Shown: positions 6,972-14,561 of the stretch, piece by piece | How positions within the stretch are numbered: position 1 is the stretch's first letter | Layout: every line of letters starts with the position of its first letter | NCBI GenBank assembly: GCA_902476765.1 | Contig: CABSEJ010000068.1 | Coordinates: 1 to 16,038, forward strand | Origin: an uncultured Blautia sp. | GTDB lineage: Bacteria; Bacillota; Clostridia; Lachnospirales; Lachnospiraceae | DNA: 16,038 nt | Reading direction: 5' to 3' | Made by a program: the position numbers and the translations under genes | The notes under the pieces: model-generated | Seen by the model: the letters and a program-made list of their open reading frames with translations, nothing else | Databases searched by the model: none | Told to the model about the DNA's origin: nothing

Positions 6972-7637
6972 TTATTTTAATTCTGACACGGAAATCACAT
7001 CTTTTTTCAGCAAATCCAAAGTCTTTTCCAAATTTTTCTCACATAACGCCTGGTAAATTCCCCTGTGAGGTTCACTGTCAATATTATCGCACATACTCTG
7101 CTTTCTGTTCCACAAAGTCTGGGCGTAAATCCTCTTCTGCATTCCCATACATTCCTTCAGGAAACCCATAAGTACTTGATTTCCTGAATAAGAAGCCAGC
7201 AGTAAATGAAATTCCTGATTGTCCTCCCATACATCCCACACATCCATTTCCTGGCTTCTTGGCCTGGTGGCTTTGTCAATCTGTTCTTTCACTTCCGGCA
7301 AATGATTCTCCACAATATCCGTAAAAGCACTTTTCATGCATTCTAATTCCAAAAGTACCCTGGCCTGCAATACATCTTTGGCGTCTTTTTCCCCCATCTG
7401 AACAACCACATATCCATATCTGGGTATACTTTTCAATACCCCTTCGCTGCAAAGCCGAATCAATGCCTCTCTTACCGGAGCTTTGCTTACCCCGAAAAAC
7501 TCTACCAAACGTTTTTCATTTAAGACCAGGTTGTCTTCTGATGCATTTTGAATGACCATTTCTAGGATTTTATCGTGTATCTGTGTTGTCAGGGTTTCTT
7601 TTTTTATAGGTGTAAAACCCAGTACTGTTGCTTCCAT
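6972..7637 (-). CDS. GntR-family regulator, FadR/FCD subfamily
   Basis: A 221-residue transcription factor. The winged helix-turn-helix covers about residues 13-80, with LVEFFGVSKAPVREALIRL (44-62) as the recognition region and YGYVV (74-78) as the wing. An all-helical FCD effector domain follows at about 86-215, with DNQEFH (139-144) and His191 in positions that in this family help bind a metal and a small organic acid. FCD regulators commonly sense carboxylates or sugar acids, so the operon's inducer may be such a compound (inference). ATG 7637 has an AAGGGG-type site upstream. It lies 97 bp after the dehydrogenase gene with a likely promoter of its own, so it can be expressed independently of the long operon. 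Confidence 0.9.
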   Translation of the reverse strand: MEATVLGFTPIKKETLTTQIHDKILEMVIQNASEDNLVLNEKRLVEFFGVSKAPVREALIRLCSEGVLKSIPRYGYVVVQMGEKDAKDVLQARVLLELECMKSAFTDIVENHLPEVKEQIDKATRPRSQEMDVWDVWEDNQEFHLLLASYSGNQVLMGFLKECMGMQKRIYAQTLWNRKQSMCDNIDSEPHRGIYQALCEKNLEKTLDLLKKDVISVSELK

Positions 7638-7703
7638 TTATAATTCCCCTTTTGCATTTTTATCTGAGTCCCGTCCTAAAACTTTCTAGCTATTTCTTAT
7701 ACT

Positions 7704-7731
7704 ATCATATCACACCTGGCAAATTTTACAA
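7704..7731 (-). promoter_or_regulatory. probable sigma-A promoter for the GntR-family gene
   Basis: On the minus strand, TTGTAA (7731-7726) and TATGAT (7709-7704) with a 16-nt spacer. The predicted start is near 7697, 60 nt before the ATG. The 97-bp gap here is the largest within the series from the permeases to the terminator. No clear GntR operator palindrome was recognised. Confidence 0.55.
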
Positions 7732-7734
7732 TTT

Positions 7735-8916
7735 CTATTTCATCAAATTGAGCAAATCCAAAATATCCTGTTTCGTCATAGGATAAAACGCTCCGCAGGT
7801 ATGCTGTCCTTTATCCGTCATGTTATCCGCAATTTCTTCAAAGCGTTCTGTTCCGATGCCTGCTTCCTGAAGGGTCAGAGGAAGTCCGGATTTCCTCACA
7901 AATTCCTTCAACCTGCGGGCCCCTTCTTTTGCAGTTTTTTCCGGACAGCGAAAATCCATTTCCACATTCCATACCCGAACCGCATACTGGGCCAGTTTTT
8001 CTGTGCATTCTTTCTTCTCACTTAAATACTCCATCCAGGCAGGAAATGAGATTCCCAGTCCTGCTCCGTGAGCCAAGTCATAAAATCCGCTAATCTGATG
8101 TTCCAGGCCATGATTGAACCAATCCTGCTCTCTTCCCACGCCGGTCATATCGTTTTGGGCAAATGTTCCGCAAAGCATGATTTCTGCCCTTGCCCCGTAG
8201 TCTTCCGGATTTTCTAAAACAATAGGAAGATTATGAACCATGGTCTTTAAAAATCCTTCTGCCATACGGTCGGTTGTTTCTACGCTTTCTGTATGGGAGA
8301 AATATCTTTCCATGGCATGAGCCATAATGTCCATACCTCCGCAGGCTGTCTGATAAGGGGGCAGGGTAAAGGTCAGTTCCGGATTCATAATGGAAAATAC
8401 CGGCCGCATAAGAGGTGAACCAAAACCTGCTTTTACAGAAATAGTCTCGTCAGAAATCACACAGCTGTCGCTGCCTTCGCTGCCTGCCGCCGGAATGGTC
8501 AGAATATCCCCCACAGGAATTCTCTTGGTCCCCGGCTGGCTTTTTCCTGTGATTAAATCCCATACATCTCCTTCATAAAAAACTCCGAAAGAGATAGACT
8601 TGCAGGTATCAATCACACTTCCTCCTCCCACTGCCAGAAGAAAATCAATCTTTTCTTCCCGGCAGATTTCAATTCCCTTTCTTACCAGGGATACTCTTGG
8701 GTTTGGAACAACTCCGGGCAGTTCCCATACCATAAGGCCTGCCTCATCCAGAGCCTTTATCACCCGGTCATAAAGGCCGCTTCTCTTTATGGAGTTTCCC
8801 CCATAGGCCATAAGGACTCTGGTACCGCCGAACGCCTTGATTTCCTCTCCCACACATAATTCTTTGTCTTTTCCAAAAATCATTTTTGTTGCAAATTGAA
8901 ATTCAAATGAGTTCAT
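7735..8916 (-). CDS. iron-containing alcohol dehydrogenase (butanol-dehydrogenase-like)
   Basis: NAD(P)H-dependent group III alcohol dehydrogenase, interconverting an aldehyde or ketone and an alcohol in the cytoplasm. The dinucleotide-binding signature GGGSVID is at 97-103. The metal ligands of the family are all visible: Asp196 and His200 in MDIMAHAMERY, His269 in NHGLEH and His283 in DLAHGAG. The length of 393 residues matches the BDH-like group. ATG 8916 has AGGAGG 6 nt upstream, and the gene begins 14 bp after the M24 peptidase gene, so it is the distal enzyme of the operon. The true substrate is unknown; the context suggests a carbonyl product released after cleavage of the imported compound. 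Confidence 0.92.
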   Translation of the reverse strand: MNSFEFQFATKMIFGKDKELCVGEEIKAFGGTRVLMAYGGNSIKRSGLYDRVIKALDEAGLMVWELPGVVPNPRVSLVRKGIEICREEKIDFLLAVGGGSVIDTCKSISFGVFYEGDVWDLITGKSQPGTKRIPVGDILTIPAAGSEGSDSCVISDETISVKAGFGSPLMRPVFSIMNPELTFTLPPYQTACGGMDIMAHAMERYFSHTESVETTDRMAEGFLKTMVHNLPIVLENPEDYGARAEIMLCGTFAQNDMTGVGREQDWFNHGLEHQISGFYDLAHGAGLGISFPAWMEYLSEKKECTEKLAQYAVRVWNVEMDFRCPEKTAKEGARRLKEFVRKSGLPLTLQEAGIGTERFEEIADNMTDKGQHTCGAFYPMTKQDILDLLNLMK

Positions 8917-8930
8917 GATTTGCCTCCTTA

Positions 8931-9998
8931 TTAAATAATAATCAGTTCTTTATCACTCTTTGTAAAGTTTTTGTATCCGTCCTCTGTGACTAGAACCATA
9001 TCCTCAATCCGAACGCCATATTTTCCTTTTATATAAATTCCTGGTTCTACTGTAATTACAATTCCCGAAACAAGCTTTTCCCTGCATATGGTGTTAAATC
9101 TAGGGTCTTCGTGTACCTCTATACCAACGCTATGGCCTAATCCATGGGAAAAACAGCCTTTATAGCCTTTTTCATAAATATAATCTCTTGCTGCCTTATC
9201 CACATCTGCACATATCACTCCAGGTTTGATAATGTCCAGCGCTCTTTTTTGAGCTTCCTTTACGATTTCATATATTTCTTTCTGTTGTGCGTCAATTTTT
9301 CCCACCCCTATAGTCCGGGTCATATCAGCCAGTCTTCCCCTATATACTGCTCCAAAATCCATGGTGACAAAATCTCCGTTTTCTATGATTTTATTGGTGG
9401 CAAATCCATGAGGCAGAGAACTGTTTTTTCCAGAGGCTACAATAAAGTTAAAATGTTTATCTTCTGAACCAAGCCTTGTCAGCATAGTGCCGATTTCCTG
9501 GGCTACCTCTAATTCCGTTATACCAGGCCGTATAAAGTTGCAGATATGTTGGAAAACATGGTCTGTTATTTCCTGGGCCTTTTTGTGACAATAGATTTCT
9601 TCTCTGTCTTTTATGCACCTCATTTTTTTTACAATATCGTCTGCCTCTGTAGAATCCTCAACTTTAATTGTATCCAAAGCATTTTTTAATTCATTCATTT
9701 TTCGTACAGTTATATAAGAAGTGAGAACAGAAATCTTTTGTATATTTCTTTCTTTTAGCCACTCTTTTATCTGAGGATAAAGATTCGTTTCTTCTACAAC
9801 TTTACAATTAGTAACTTTTCTTTCTGCTTCCTCTATGTATCGAAAATCAATGAAAAAAATTGCTTCTGTTTTTGTAATAATCATGGTACCGGCTGATGAT
9901 TTCATTCCTGAAAAATAAAATCTGTTGACCCCATCTTGTATGAAAACTGCTTGTATAGTGTCCGGCATTTTCATCTGCAATTCTTTAATCTTATCCAT
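8931..9998 (-). CDS. M24 metallopeptidase, Xaa-Pro aminopeptidase/dipeptidase type
   Basis: Cleaves the bond before proline or a related imide bond in small peptides. It has an N-terminal creatinase-like domain (about 1-122) and a C-terminal pita-bread catalytic domain. All five metal ligands are visible: Asp214 (MDFGA), Asp225 (DMTRT), His289 (HGLGHSVG), Glu318 (EPGIY) and Glu332 (RIED); His197 (PHG) is the usual substrate-binding histidine. At 355 residues it is close to other short Firmicutes PepP/PepQ enzymes. No signal peptide, so cytoplasmic. ATG 9998 is preceded by AAGGA at a good distance; a GTG two codons earlier is too close to that site. It starts 13 bp after the M20 gene. It could be a creatinase-fold hydrolase of another substrate. 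Confidence 0.92.
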   Translation of the reverse strand: MDKIKELQMKMPDTIQAVFIQDGVNRFYFSGMKSSAGTMIITKTEAIFFIDFRYIEEAERKVTNCKVVEETNLYPQIKEWLKERNIQKISVLTSYITVRKMNELKNALDTIKVEDSTEADDIVKKMRCIKDREEIYCHKKAQEITDHVFQHICNFIRPGITELEVAQEIGTMLTRLGSEDKHFNFIVASGKNSSLPHGFATNKIIENGDFVTMDFGAVYRGRLADMTRTIGVGKIDAQQKEIYEIVKEAQKRALDIIKPGVICADVDKAARDYIYEKGYKGCFSHGLGHSVGIEVHEDPRFNTICREKLVSGIVITVEPGIYIKGKYGVRIEDMVLVTEDGYKNFTKSDKELIII

Positions 9999-10011
9999 AT
10001 CCACGATCCTT

Positions 10012-11340
10012 CTATAAGCTCTCTTTTATGAATGTGTAGTAACAACAAGCTGCATCAGCTAATGCCTGTATAGATGCATACTCGTTTTCGCCATGAACGC
10101 CCCGTCCCTGTTCCGGAGAAGCATACATAGGGGAAAATCTGATCGTTTCCCGGGTTAATTCCTGAAAATGTTTCGAATCCGTCCCTCCCCCTAAGACAAA
10201 GGGTACTGTGGGTATATCCTTGTAAACTTTATGTACTGCAGATGTTATACTCTGATATGCCCAGCTGTTGGTATCCGTTTCATCTGATCCGTCGCTTTCT
10301 TCTATAAGTTCACATTGAATATTGAATTTTTCGCCTATGCGCTTTAAAATTTCCGTTACTTCTTTTTCTTTCTGAATAGCCGAAACTCTTACATTGGCAA
10401 TAACCTCAATTTCTTTTGGAATTACATTAAAAGCTGTACCGCCATTAATTTTCGTAAAGGCTATAGTAGCTCCCAAAAGATTATCCGCCTCGCCTGTTAA
10501 TGCATACAACTTTGAATAATCTCCCGGATATTTTAAAATAGATAACAGTTCTTCTTTCTTTTCAGGATTTAGCTGGGCTATTTTTTTCAGCATCAGCTGA
10601 CTTCCATTGGTTAATCCTTTTTTAAAAATCTTTGTACGATTCATATATTGGATTAACTCTATCATGTTAAACAACGCACCCTCTTTCGGCGGGTTTGCCG
10701 CATGTCCGCCTTCGCCTTTCGCCGTAAATTTATATACAAGGGAACCCTTTTCTCCAATACCTATCATGGCTGCTTTTCCTTCAATCAGCCCCATAAAGTT
10801 TTCACATATCGTTCCCCCTTCATCAAAAATCCCTTTAAAGAAAATCTTTTTCTCTTTAAACCACTGTACCGCTTGTTCTGTCGTCTTTCCTCCGGTTTCC
10901 TCGTCACAGGAAAAGTACAGAAATACATCCTGCCGAAATTTCTTTTCTTCTTTAAGCAGTATATTTAATGCTGACAGCAGAGCACAGTGAGGACCCTTCA
11001 TATCCTGGGAGCCTCTTCCCCAAACACAGTTTCTATCTATCGCCCCGGAAAAAGGCCCATGTTCCCATCTTCCTCCTTCCTCTGCCGGTACTACGTCCAT
11101 ATGTCCTATAAATAAAACCGGCATTTCTTCCTTATTTTCAGATTTCAGCCGAAGTATCATTGCCTCTCCGATTTCTGTTATTTCAGCTTTCTGAAACAGT
11201 ACCGCAAAAGTTTTTTTCAAAAAGTCTTTGTATTCGGAAATTTTATACTGATTTTTATGAGAAGGGTCACTTACCGTTGGAATTTTTACCATTTCCGATA
11301 AGCATTTTTCTATTCCATAAAATTTTTCACTATTTTCCAT
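10012..11340 (-). CDS. M20 zinc metallopeptidase (carboxypeptidase / N-acyl-amino-acid hydrolase type)
   Basis: Hydrolyses a C-terminal or N-acyl amide bond in the cytoplasm with two metal ions. The catalytic set is intact: GHMDVVP (79-85) with His80 and Asp82, GRGSQDMKG (108-116) with bridging Asp113, CDEETGG (145-151) with the general base Glu147 and ligand Glu148, and a late GVHGENEY supplying the last His. The lid domain contains GEGGHAA. The length of 442 residues and DMKGP..A..SAL resemble the PM20D1/CPG2/ACY1-like branch more than DapE. It is inserted directly between the CUT1 permease (9 bp gap) and the M24 peptidase, which links peptide- or amide-bond cleavage to import. The substrate is not identifiable from sequence. 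Confidence 0.92.
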   Translation of the reverse strand: MENSEKFYGIEKCLSEMVKIPTVSDPSHKNQYKISEYKDFLKKTFAVLFQKAEITEIGEAMILRLKSENKEEMPVLFIGHMDVVPAEEGGRWEHGPFSGAIDRNCVWGRGSQDMKGPHCALLSALNILLKEEKKFRQDVFLYFSCDEETGGKTTEQAVQWFKEKKIFFKGIFDEGGTICENFMGLIEGKAAMIGIGEKGSLVYKFTAKGEGGHAANPPKEGALFNMIELIQYMNRTKIFKKGLTNGSQLMLKKIAQLNPEKKEELLSILKYPGDYSKLYALTGEADNLLGATIAFTKINGGTAFNVIPKEIEVIANVRVSAIQKEKEVTEILKRIGEKFNIQCELIEESDGSDETDTNSWAYQSITSAVHKVYKDIPTVPFVLGGGTDSKHFQELTRETIRFSPMYASPEQGRGVHGENEYASIQALADAACCYYTFIKESL

Positions 11341-11349
11341 ATCTTTCCT

Positions 11350-12174
11350 CTATTCTTTCATTCCTGATACAGCTATTCCTGCAACAAAATAGCGCTGTGC
11401 AAAGCAATATAACACAATAAGGGGCAGCATAGAAATGATTGCGCCTGCCATTGCCGGTCCTACTTCCCGGACGCCTTCTCCTACAAATAATGCAAGTCCT
11501 GCCGGTAAAGTTCTCATTTCTGTAGAGTTCGTCATCATCAATGGATATAATAAATCATTCCAGTTGCTTGTCAGACAAAAGATAAAGAAGGTAATAAAGG
11601 CCGGCTTACATAATGGGAACATAATTTTCGCATAAATCCCAAACTCTCCTAATCCGTCAATTCTGGCTGCTTCCTCCAATTCTTTGGGCAGTCCGATAAA
11701 AAAGGACTTCATAAAGAAAATTCCATATGCAGAAGCCATCCTTGGAATAATCAACCCCACATATGTATTCACCATGTGCAGCTCCGTTGCTTCTATAAAA
11801 AGCGGAATCATAATAATCTGAAAAGGAACTAGCATTGTAAGTAATACAATATTAAATAATGTATCACGTCCCTTAAAATTTAATCTTGCAAAACCATATC
11901 CTGCAAGAGAATCCAACATAGCCGAACAAACTGACACAACACCGGCAAAAATCACGGTATTCTTAATGTATGTGGCAAGGGGTATTCTGTCCCAAACAGT
12001 AATATAATTTTCTAACGTAAATTCTTCCGGCCAAAAACTGGGCGGCCATTTAATAATGTCTTTATTCACTTTAAAAGAAGTCAAAACCAACCATAGCATT
12101 GGAAATATTACTGCGGCTAATACTACTATACAAAGTATAGTTGATAGAACTTTTCCAACCGTTATTTTTTTCAT
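11350..12174 (-). CDS. CUT1-type ABC transporter permease (MalG/UgpE-like)
   Basis: Second inner-membrane subunit of the region C importer. A 274-residue protein with six hydrophobic segments, the post-helix-1 LTSFK (31-35) and the EAA loop at about 165-190 (ELEEAARIDG...FPLCKPAF). The C-terminus YFVAGIAVSGMKE is the standard MalG-like ending, so unlike the second permease of the fructoside operon this one is complete. It starts 12 bp after its partner and is followed after 9 bp by the M20 peptidase gene. Family members normally move oligosaccharides, glycerol-phosphate or related polyols; the neighbouring enzymes argue for a different or conjugated cargo. Confidence 0.93.
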   Translation of the reverse strand: MKKITVGKVLSTILCIVVLAAVIFPMLWLVLTSFKVNKDIIKWPPSFWPEEFTLENYITVWDRIPLATYIKNTVIFAGVVSVCSAMLDSLAGYGFARLNFKGRDTLFNIVLLTMLVPFQIIMIPLFIEATELHMVNTYVGLIIPRMASAYGIFFMKSFFIGLPKELEEAARIDGLGEFGIYAKIMFPLCKPAFITFFIFCLTSNWNDLLYPLMMTNSTEMRTLPAGLALFVGEGVREVGPAMAGAIISMLPLIVLYCFAQRYFVAGIAVSGMKE

Positions 12175-12186
12175 ACCTTATTCACC

Positions 12187-13104
12187 TCAATACGTTTCAT
12201 TAATCCGTTTTTCAATAACGCCTTTAAAAATAAAGACAATAATTGCTATCACTACAAATAGTTCTACACTTAATGCAGAGGCATATCCCAGTTCATAGGA
12301 TGGTTGAAATCCTTTTTCATAAATATATTGAACGATTGTTTCTGTTTTAAACTGAGGTCCGCCGCCTGTAGTTACATATACTACGTCAAAGACCTGAAAT
12401 GCACTGATAATGTTGGTTATTAATGTAAAGTTTATACTTGGAAGCAACAGAGGAAGCACGACTTTGAAAAACTGCTGCCGATTTGTTGCACCATCTATTT
12501 TAGCCGCTTCCCGATAGGTTTCAGGTATATCATTGATTCCGGCCACTAAAATAATCATAGTTTTTCCGAATTGTTTCCAAACTGCAATAAATATAATAAT
12601 GGGAAGAGCCCAGTTTTCGTCTGAAAGAAGGGCTACTGTTTTTCCTCCGTTGAACCATGAAATAATATATGGAATATATCCAACAGTAGAATTTAAGATT
12701 AAAGAAAACATAATTCCGATTGCCGTAAAGGAGCATAATACAGGTATGTAATAAACACTCCGGCACATTTTGTTAAATCTGGTGCTTTTATATAACAAAA
12801 AGGCTAATAGCAGAGAAAATACCATTTGTATCGGAACAGAGAATACCGTAAACACCAGCGTATTTTTAAATGCATTCCAAACTCTGCTGTCTCCAAAAGA
12901 ACGTATAAAATTTTCTATCCCTGTAAAATCCGGTGAAGCGAGAAAAATATCTAAATCCGTTAAACTGATAAAAAAAGAGCAAAATACAGGAATAATCGTG
13001 AAAGCCAGCAAAACTATCATTGCAGGCAGGATAAAAAAATATCCGGCCCTGTCTTTTCCCAAAAGGCTTTTGCGGAAATTTTTCTTTTTAGTCCTATTAT
13101 CCAT
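12187..13104 (-). CDS. CUT1-type ABC transporter permease (MalF/UgpA-like)
   Basis: First inner-membrane subunit of the importer, about 305 residues, with six hydrophobic segments beginning near residue 21 and the EAA loop at about 198-222 (YREAAKIDGATNRQQFF...LPLLLPS). ATG 13104 follows GAGGAG by 6 nt; an in-frame TTG at 13110 directly abuts that site and is unlikely. The 153-bp distance to the binding-protein gene holds a large imperfect palindrome, which probably sets lower expression of the permeases than of the binding protein. No ATP-binding subunit is encoded in this window. Confidence 0.93.
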   Translation of the reverse strand: MDNRTKKKNFRKSLLGKDRAGYFFILPAMIVLLAFTIIPVFCSFFISLTDLDIFLASPDFTGIENFIRSFGDSRVWNAFKNTLVFTVFSVPIQMVFSLLLAFLLYKSTRFNKMCRSVYYIPVLCSFTAIGIMFSLILNSTVGYIPYIISWFNGGKTVALLSDENWALPIIIFIAVWKQFGKTMIILVAGINDIPETYREAAKIDGATNRQQFFKVVLPLLLPSINFTLITNIISAFQVFDVVYVTTGGGPQFKTETIVQYIYEKGFQPSYELGYASALSVELFVVIAIIVFIFKGVIEKRINETY

Positions 13105-13125
13105 TTGCAACTCCTCTCTTTATAC

Positions 13126-13206
13126 AAAGGGACTGTCGCATTAGTCCTGAATCCATGATGGCCACATAAATATCTCTGTTTGCAGACTAATTTCAACAGC
13201 CCCTTA
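13126..13206. repeat. 81-bp imperfect palindrome between binding-protein and permease genes
   Basis: AAGGGACTGT (13127-13136) pairs with ACAGCCCCTT (13196-13205) with one G-U, and further in ATTAGTC (13140-13146) pairs with GACTAAT (13185-13191) across a small asymmetric internal loop. No U-run follows on the minus strand, so it is not a standard terminator. It could be an mRNA-stabilising or attenuating hairpin of the operon, or a small non-coding inverted-repeat element of MITE or REP type. Confidence 0.6.
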
Positions 13207-13257
13207 TCCATTACAATAAACGCTTTCCAAAAACAACGCTATTGTTCAATCCTCTTT

Positions 13258-14541
13258 TTAGTTATATTGTTTTAGAAGCTCTTCTACGGCACTATCATAC
13301 TTTTTCAAAGTTTCCTCTACATCTGCTCCTGCGTCAATCTCCTCTACTGCAGGTGTAACTGCATCATTAAGAGCCTGGCTGCTGCCCGTTTTTTTCATAT
13401 TGATTTTTGCATAATCAAGAGGAATGGATAATGTTTGTGTGAGCTCATCATTTGCAATATCCGGGTCCTCCAGAACGGAATATAAATATGGAGGAGTTCC
13501 GCATTCCTGTGTCCATTTTTTGCAAACTTCTTGTGTATTCCAATACTTGATAAAATCATAAATAGCATCGTATTTGCTCTTATCTGTACTCTTGGGAATA
13601 GAAAAGCCCACTCCAACAGATACTGCTGACGGTTCTCCGCCTTCTTCTGCCGGAGGTACTGGAGCTACGCCAAAATTTATCTCGTTTTCTCTAAGCCCGT
13701 TGATAATCCAAGGTCCATTGATAAACATCGCTGCCTGTCCGCTGATGTAAGTATTATCATCTGAATCCGAAGGAGATACCCCATTGCTATATAAATCCTG
13801 CATCCACTGGAAAGCTTTTATATTTTCTGTTGAGGATAAAGTAGATTCAGTTTCTTCTTCATTTACAATTCCACCGCCAAAATTCCACATTGCATATACT
13901 GGGACTAATTGGTCTTTAGGCGCCATTAAGAATCCATACTGGTTCTTAGAGGGGTCTGTAAGTTTCTTTGCATATTCCGCAATTTCTTCAAATGAAGAAG
14001 GCGGTGTATCCGGGTCAAGACCTGCCGCTTCAAATAAGTCTTTATCCCAATATAAATAATGTGAAATTACCTGCATAGGAATACCCAGTTGTACTCCATC
14101 ATATTGCAGCATTTCCAAAACATTTTCTTTAAAGTCTGCTTTATTTACACCTTCATAATCCCAGAATCCGCTCATATCTACAAAGCTTTCTGCTTCTAAA
14201 TATGGGGGCATATATCCATTACTGATTAATACAAAGTCCGGTGCATTTCCTGCTGCTATTGCAGGCGGTAATTTTTCATTAAAATTCTCCCATGGCATAA
14301 TATCCATTTTGATGGTAATATTTTTATCATTTGTTTCGTTATATTCATTAACAATATCTGTTAAAACGTCGCCATCCGTACTTGTAAATCCATTCCAGAA
14401 AGTCAGTGTAATCCCGTCTGAGCTATCTTTTCCTCCTTCCTTTCCGCTGTCATTCCCCTGTCCGCCGCCGCAGGCAGCCATTCCCAGGGTTACCGTTGCA
14501 GCCATACCTAATGCTGTAACTTTTTTCCATCTGTTTTTCAT
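13258..14541 (-). CDS. CUT1-type ABC transporter substrate-binding lipoprotein (MalE/UgpB-like)
   Basis: Extracellular binding protein of the importer, family COG1653-type, about 427 residues. A lipoprotein signal is evident: MKNRWKK, a hydrophobic stretch, and lipobox MAAC with Cys24 followed by a Gly/Asn/Ser-rich linker. ITLTFWNGFTSTDG near the mature start is the typical first strand of this group, and GQAAMFINGPW matches the conserved hinge motif (usually G.AAM...G.W). The longer reading from 14607 would add 22 residues before the signal peptide and overlap the upstream gene; ATG 14541 has AGGAGG 9 nt upstream. It lies 20 bp after the UroD-like gene. The ligand is unknown; fold-family ligands are mostly sugars and glycerol-phosphate conjugates. 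Confidence 0.92.
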   Translation of the reverse strand: MKNRWKKVTALGMAATVTLGMAACGGGQGNDSGKEGGKDSSDGITLTFWNGFTSTDGDVLTDIVNEYNETNDKNITIKMDIMPWENFNEKLPPAIAAGNAPDFVLISNGYMPPYLEAESFVDMSGFWDYEGVNKADFKENVLEMLQYDGVQLGIPMQVISHYLYWDKDLFEAAGLDPDTPPSSFEEIAEYAKKLTDPSKNQYGFLMAPKDQLVPVYAMWNFGGGIVNEEETESTLSSTENIKAFQWMQDLYSNGVSPSDSDDNTYISGQAAMFINGPWIINGLRENEINFGVAPVPPAEEGGEPSAVSVGVGFSIPKSTDKSKYDAIYDFIKYWNTQEVCKKWTQECGTPPYLYSVLEDPDIANDELTQTLSIPLDYAKINMKKTGSSQALNDAVTPAVEEIDAGADVEETLKKYDSAVEELLKQYN

Positions 14542-14561
14542 ACCTTTCTTCCTCCTATTTC

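Noticed and set aside
12189..12201. ACGTTTCA half-operator match near the end of the MalF-like gene
   Set aside because: It is coding sequence for the last residues of the permease and lacks the second half-site.
13211..13226. cre-like sequence around AAACGCTTTCC after the binding-protein gene
   Set aside because: Three mismatches to the cre consensus, including outer conserved bases, and not placed at a promoter.
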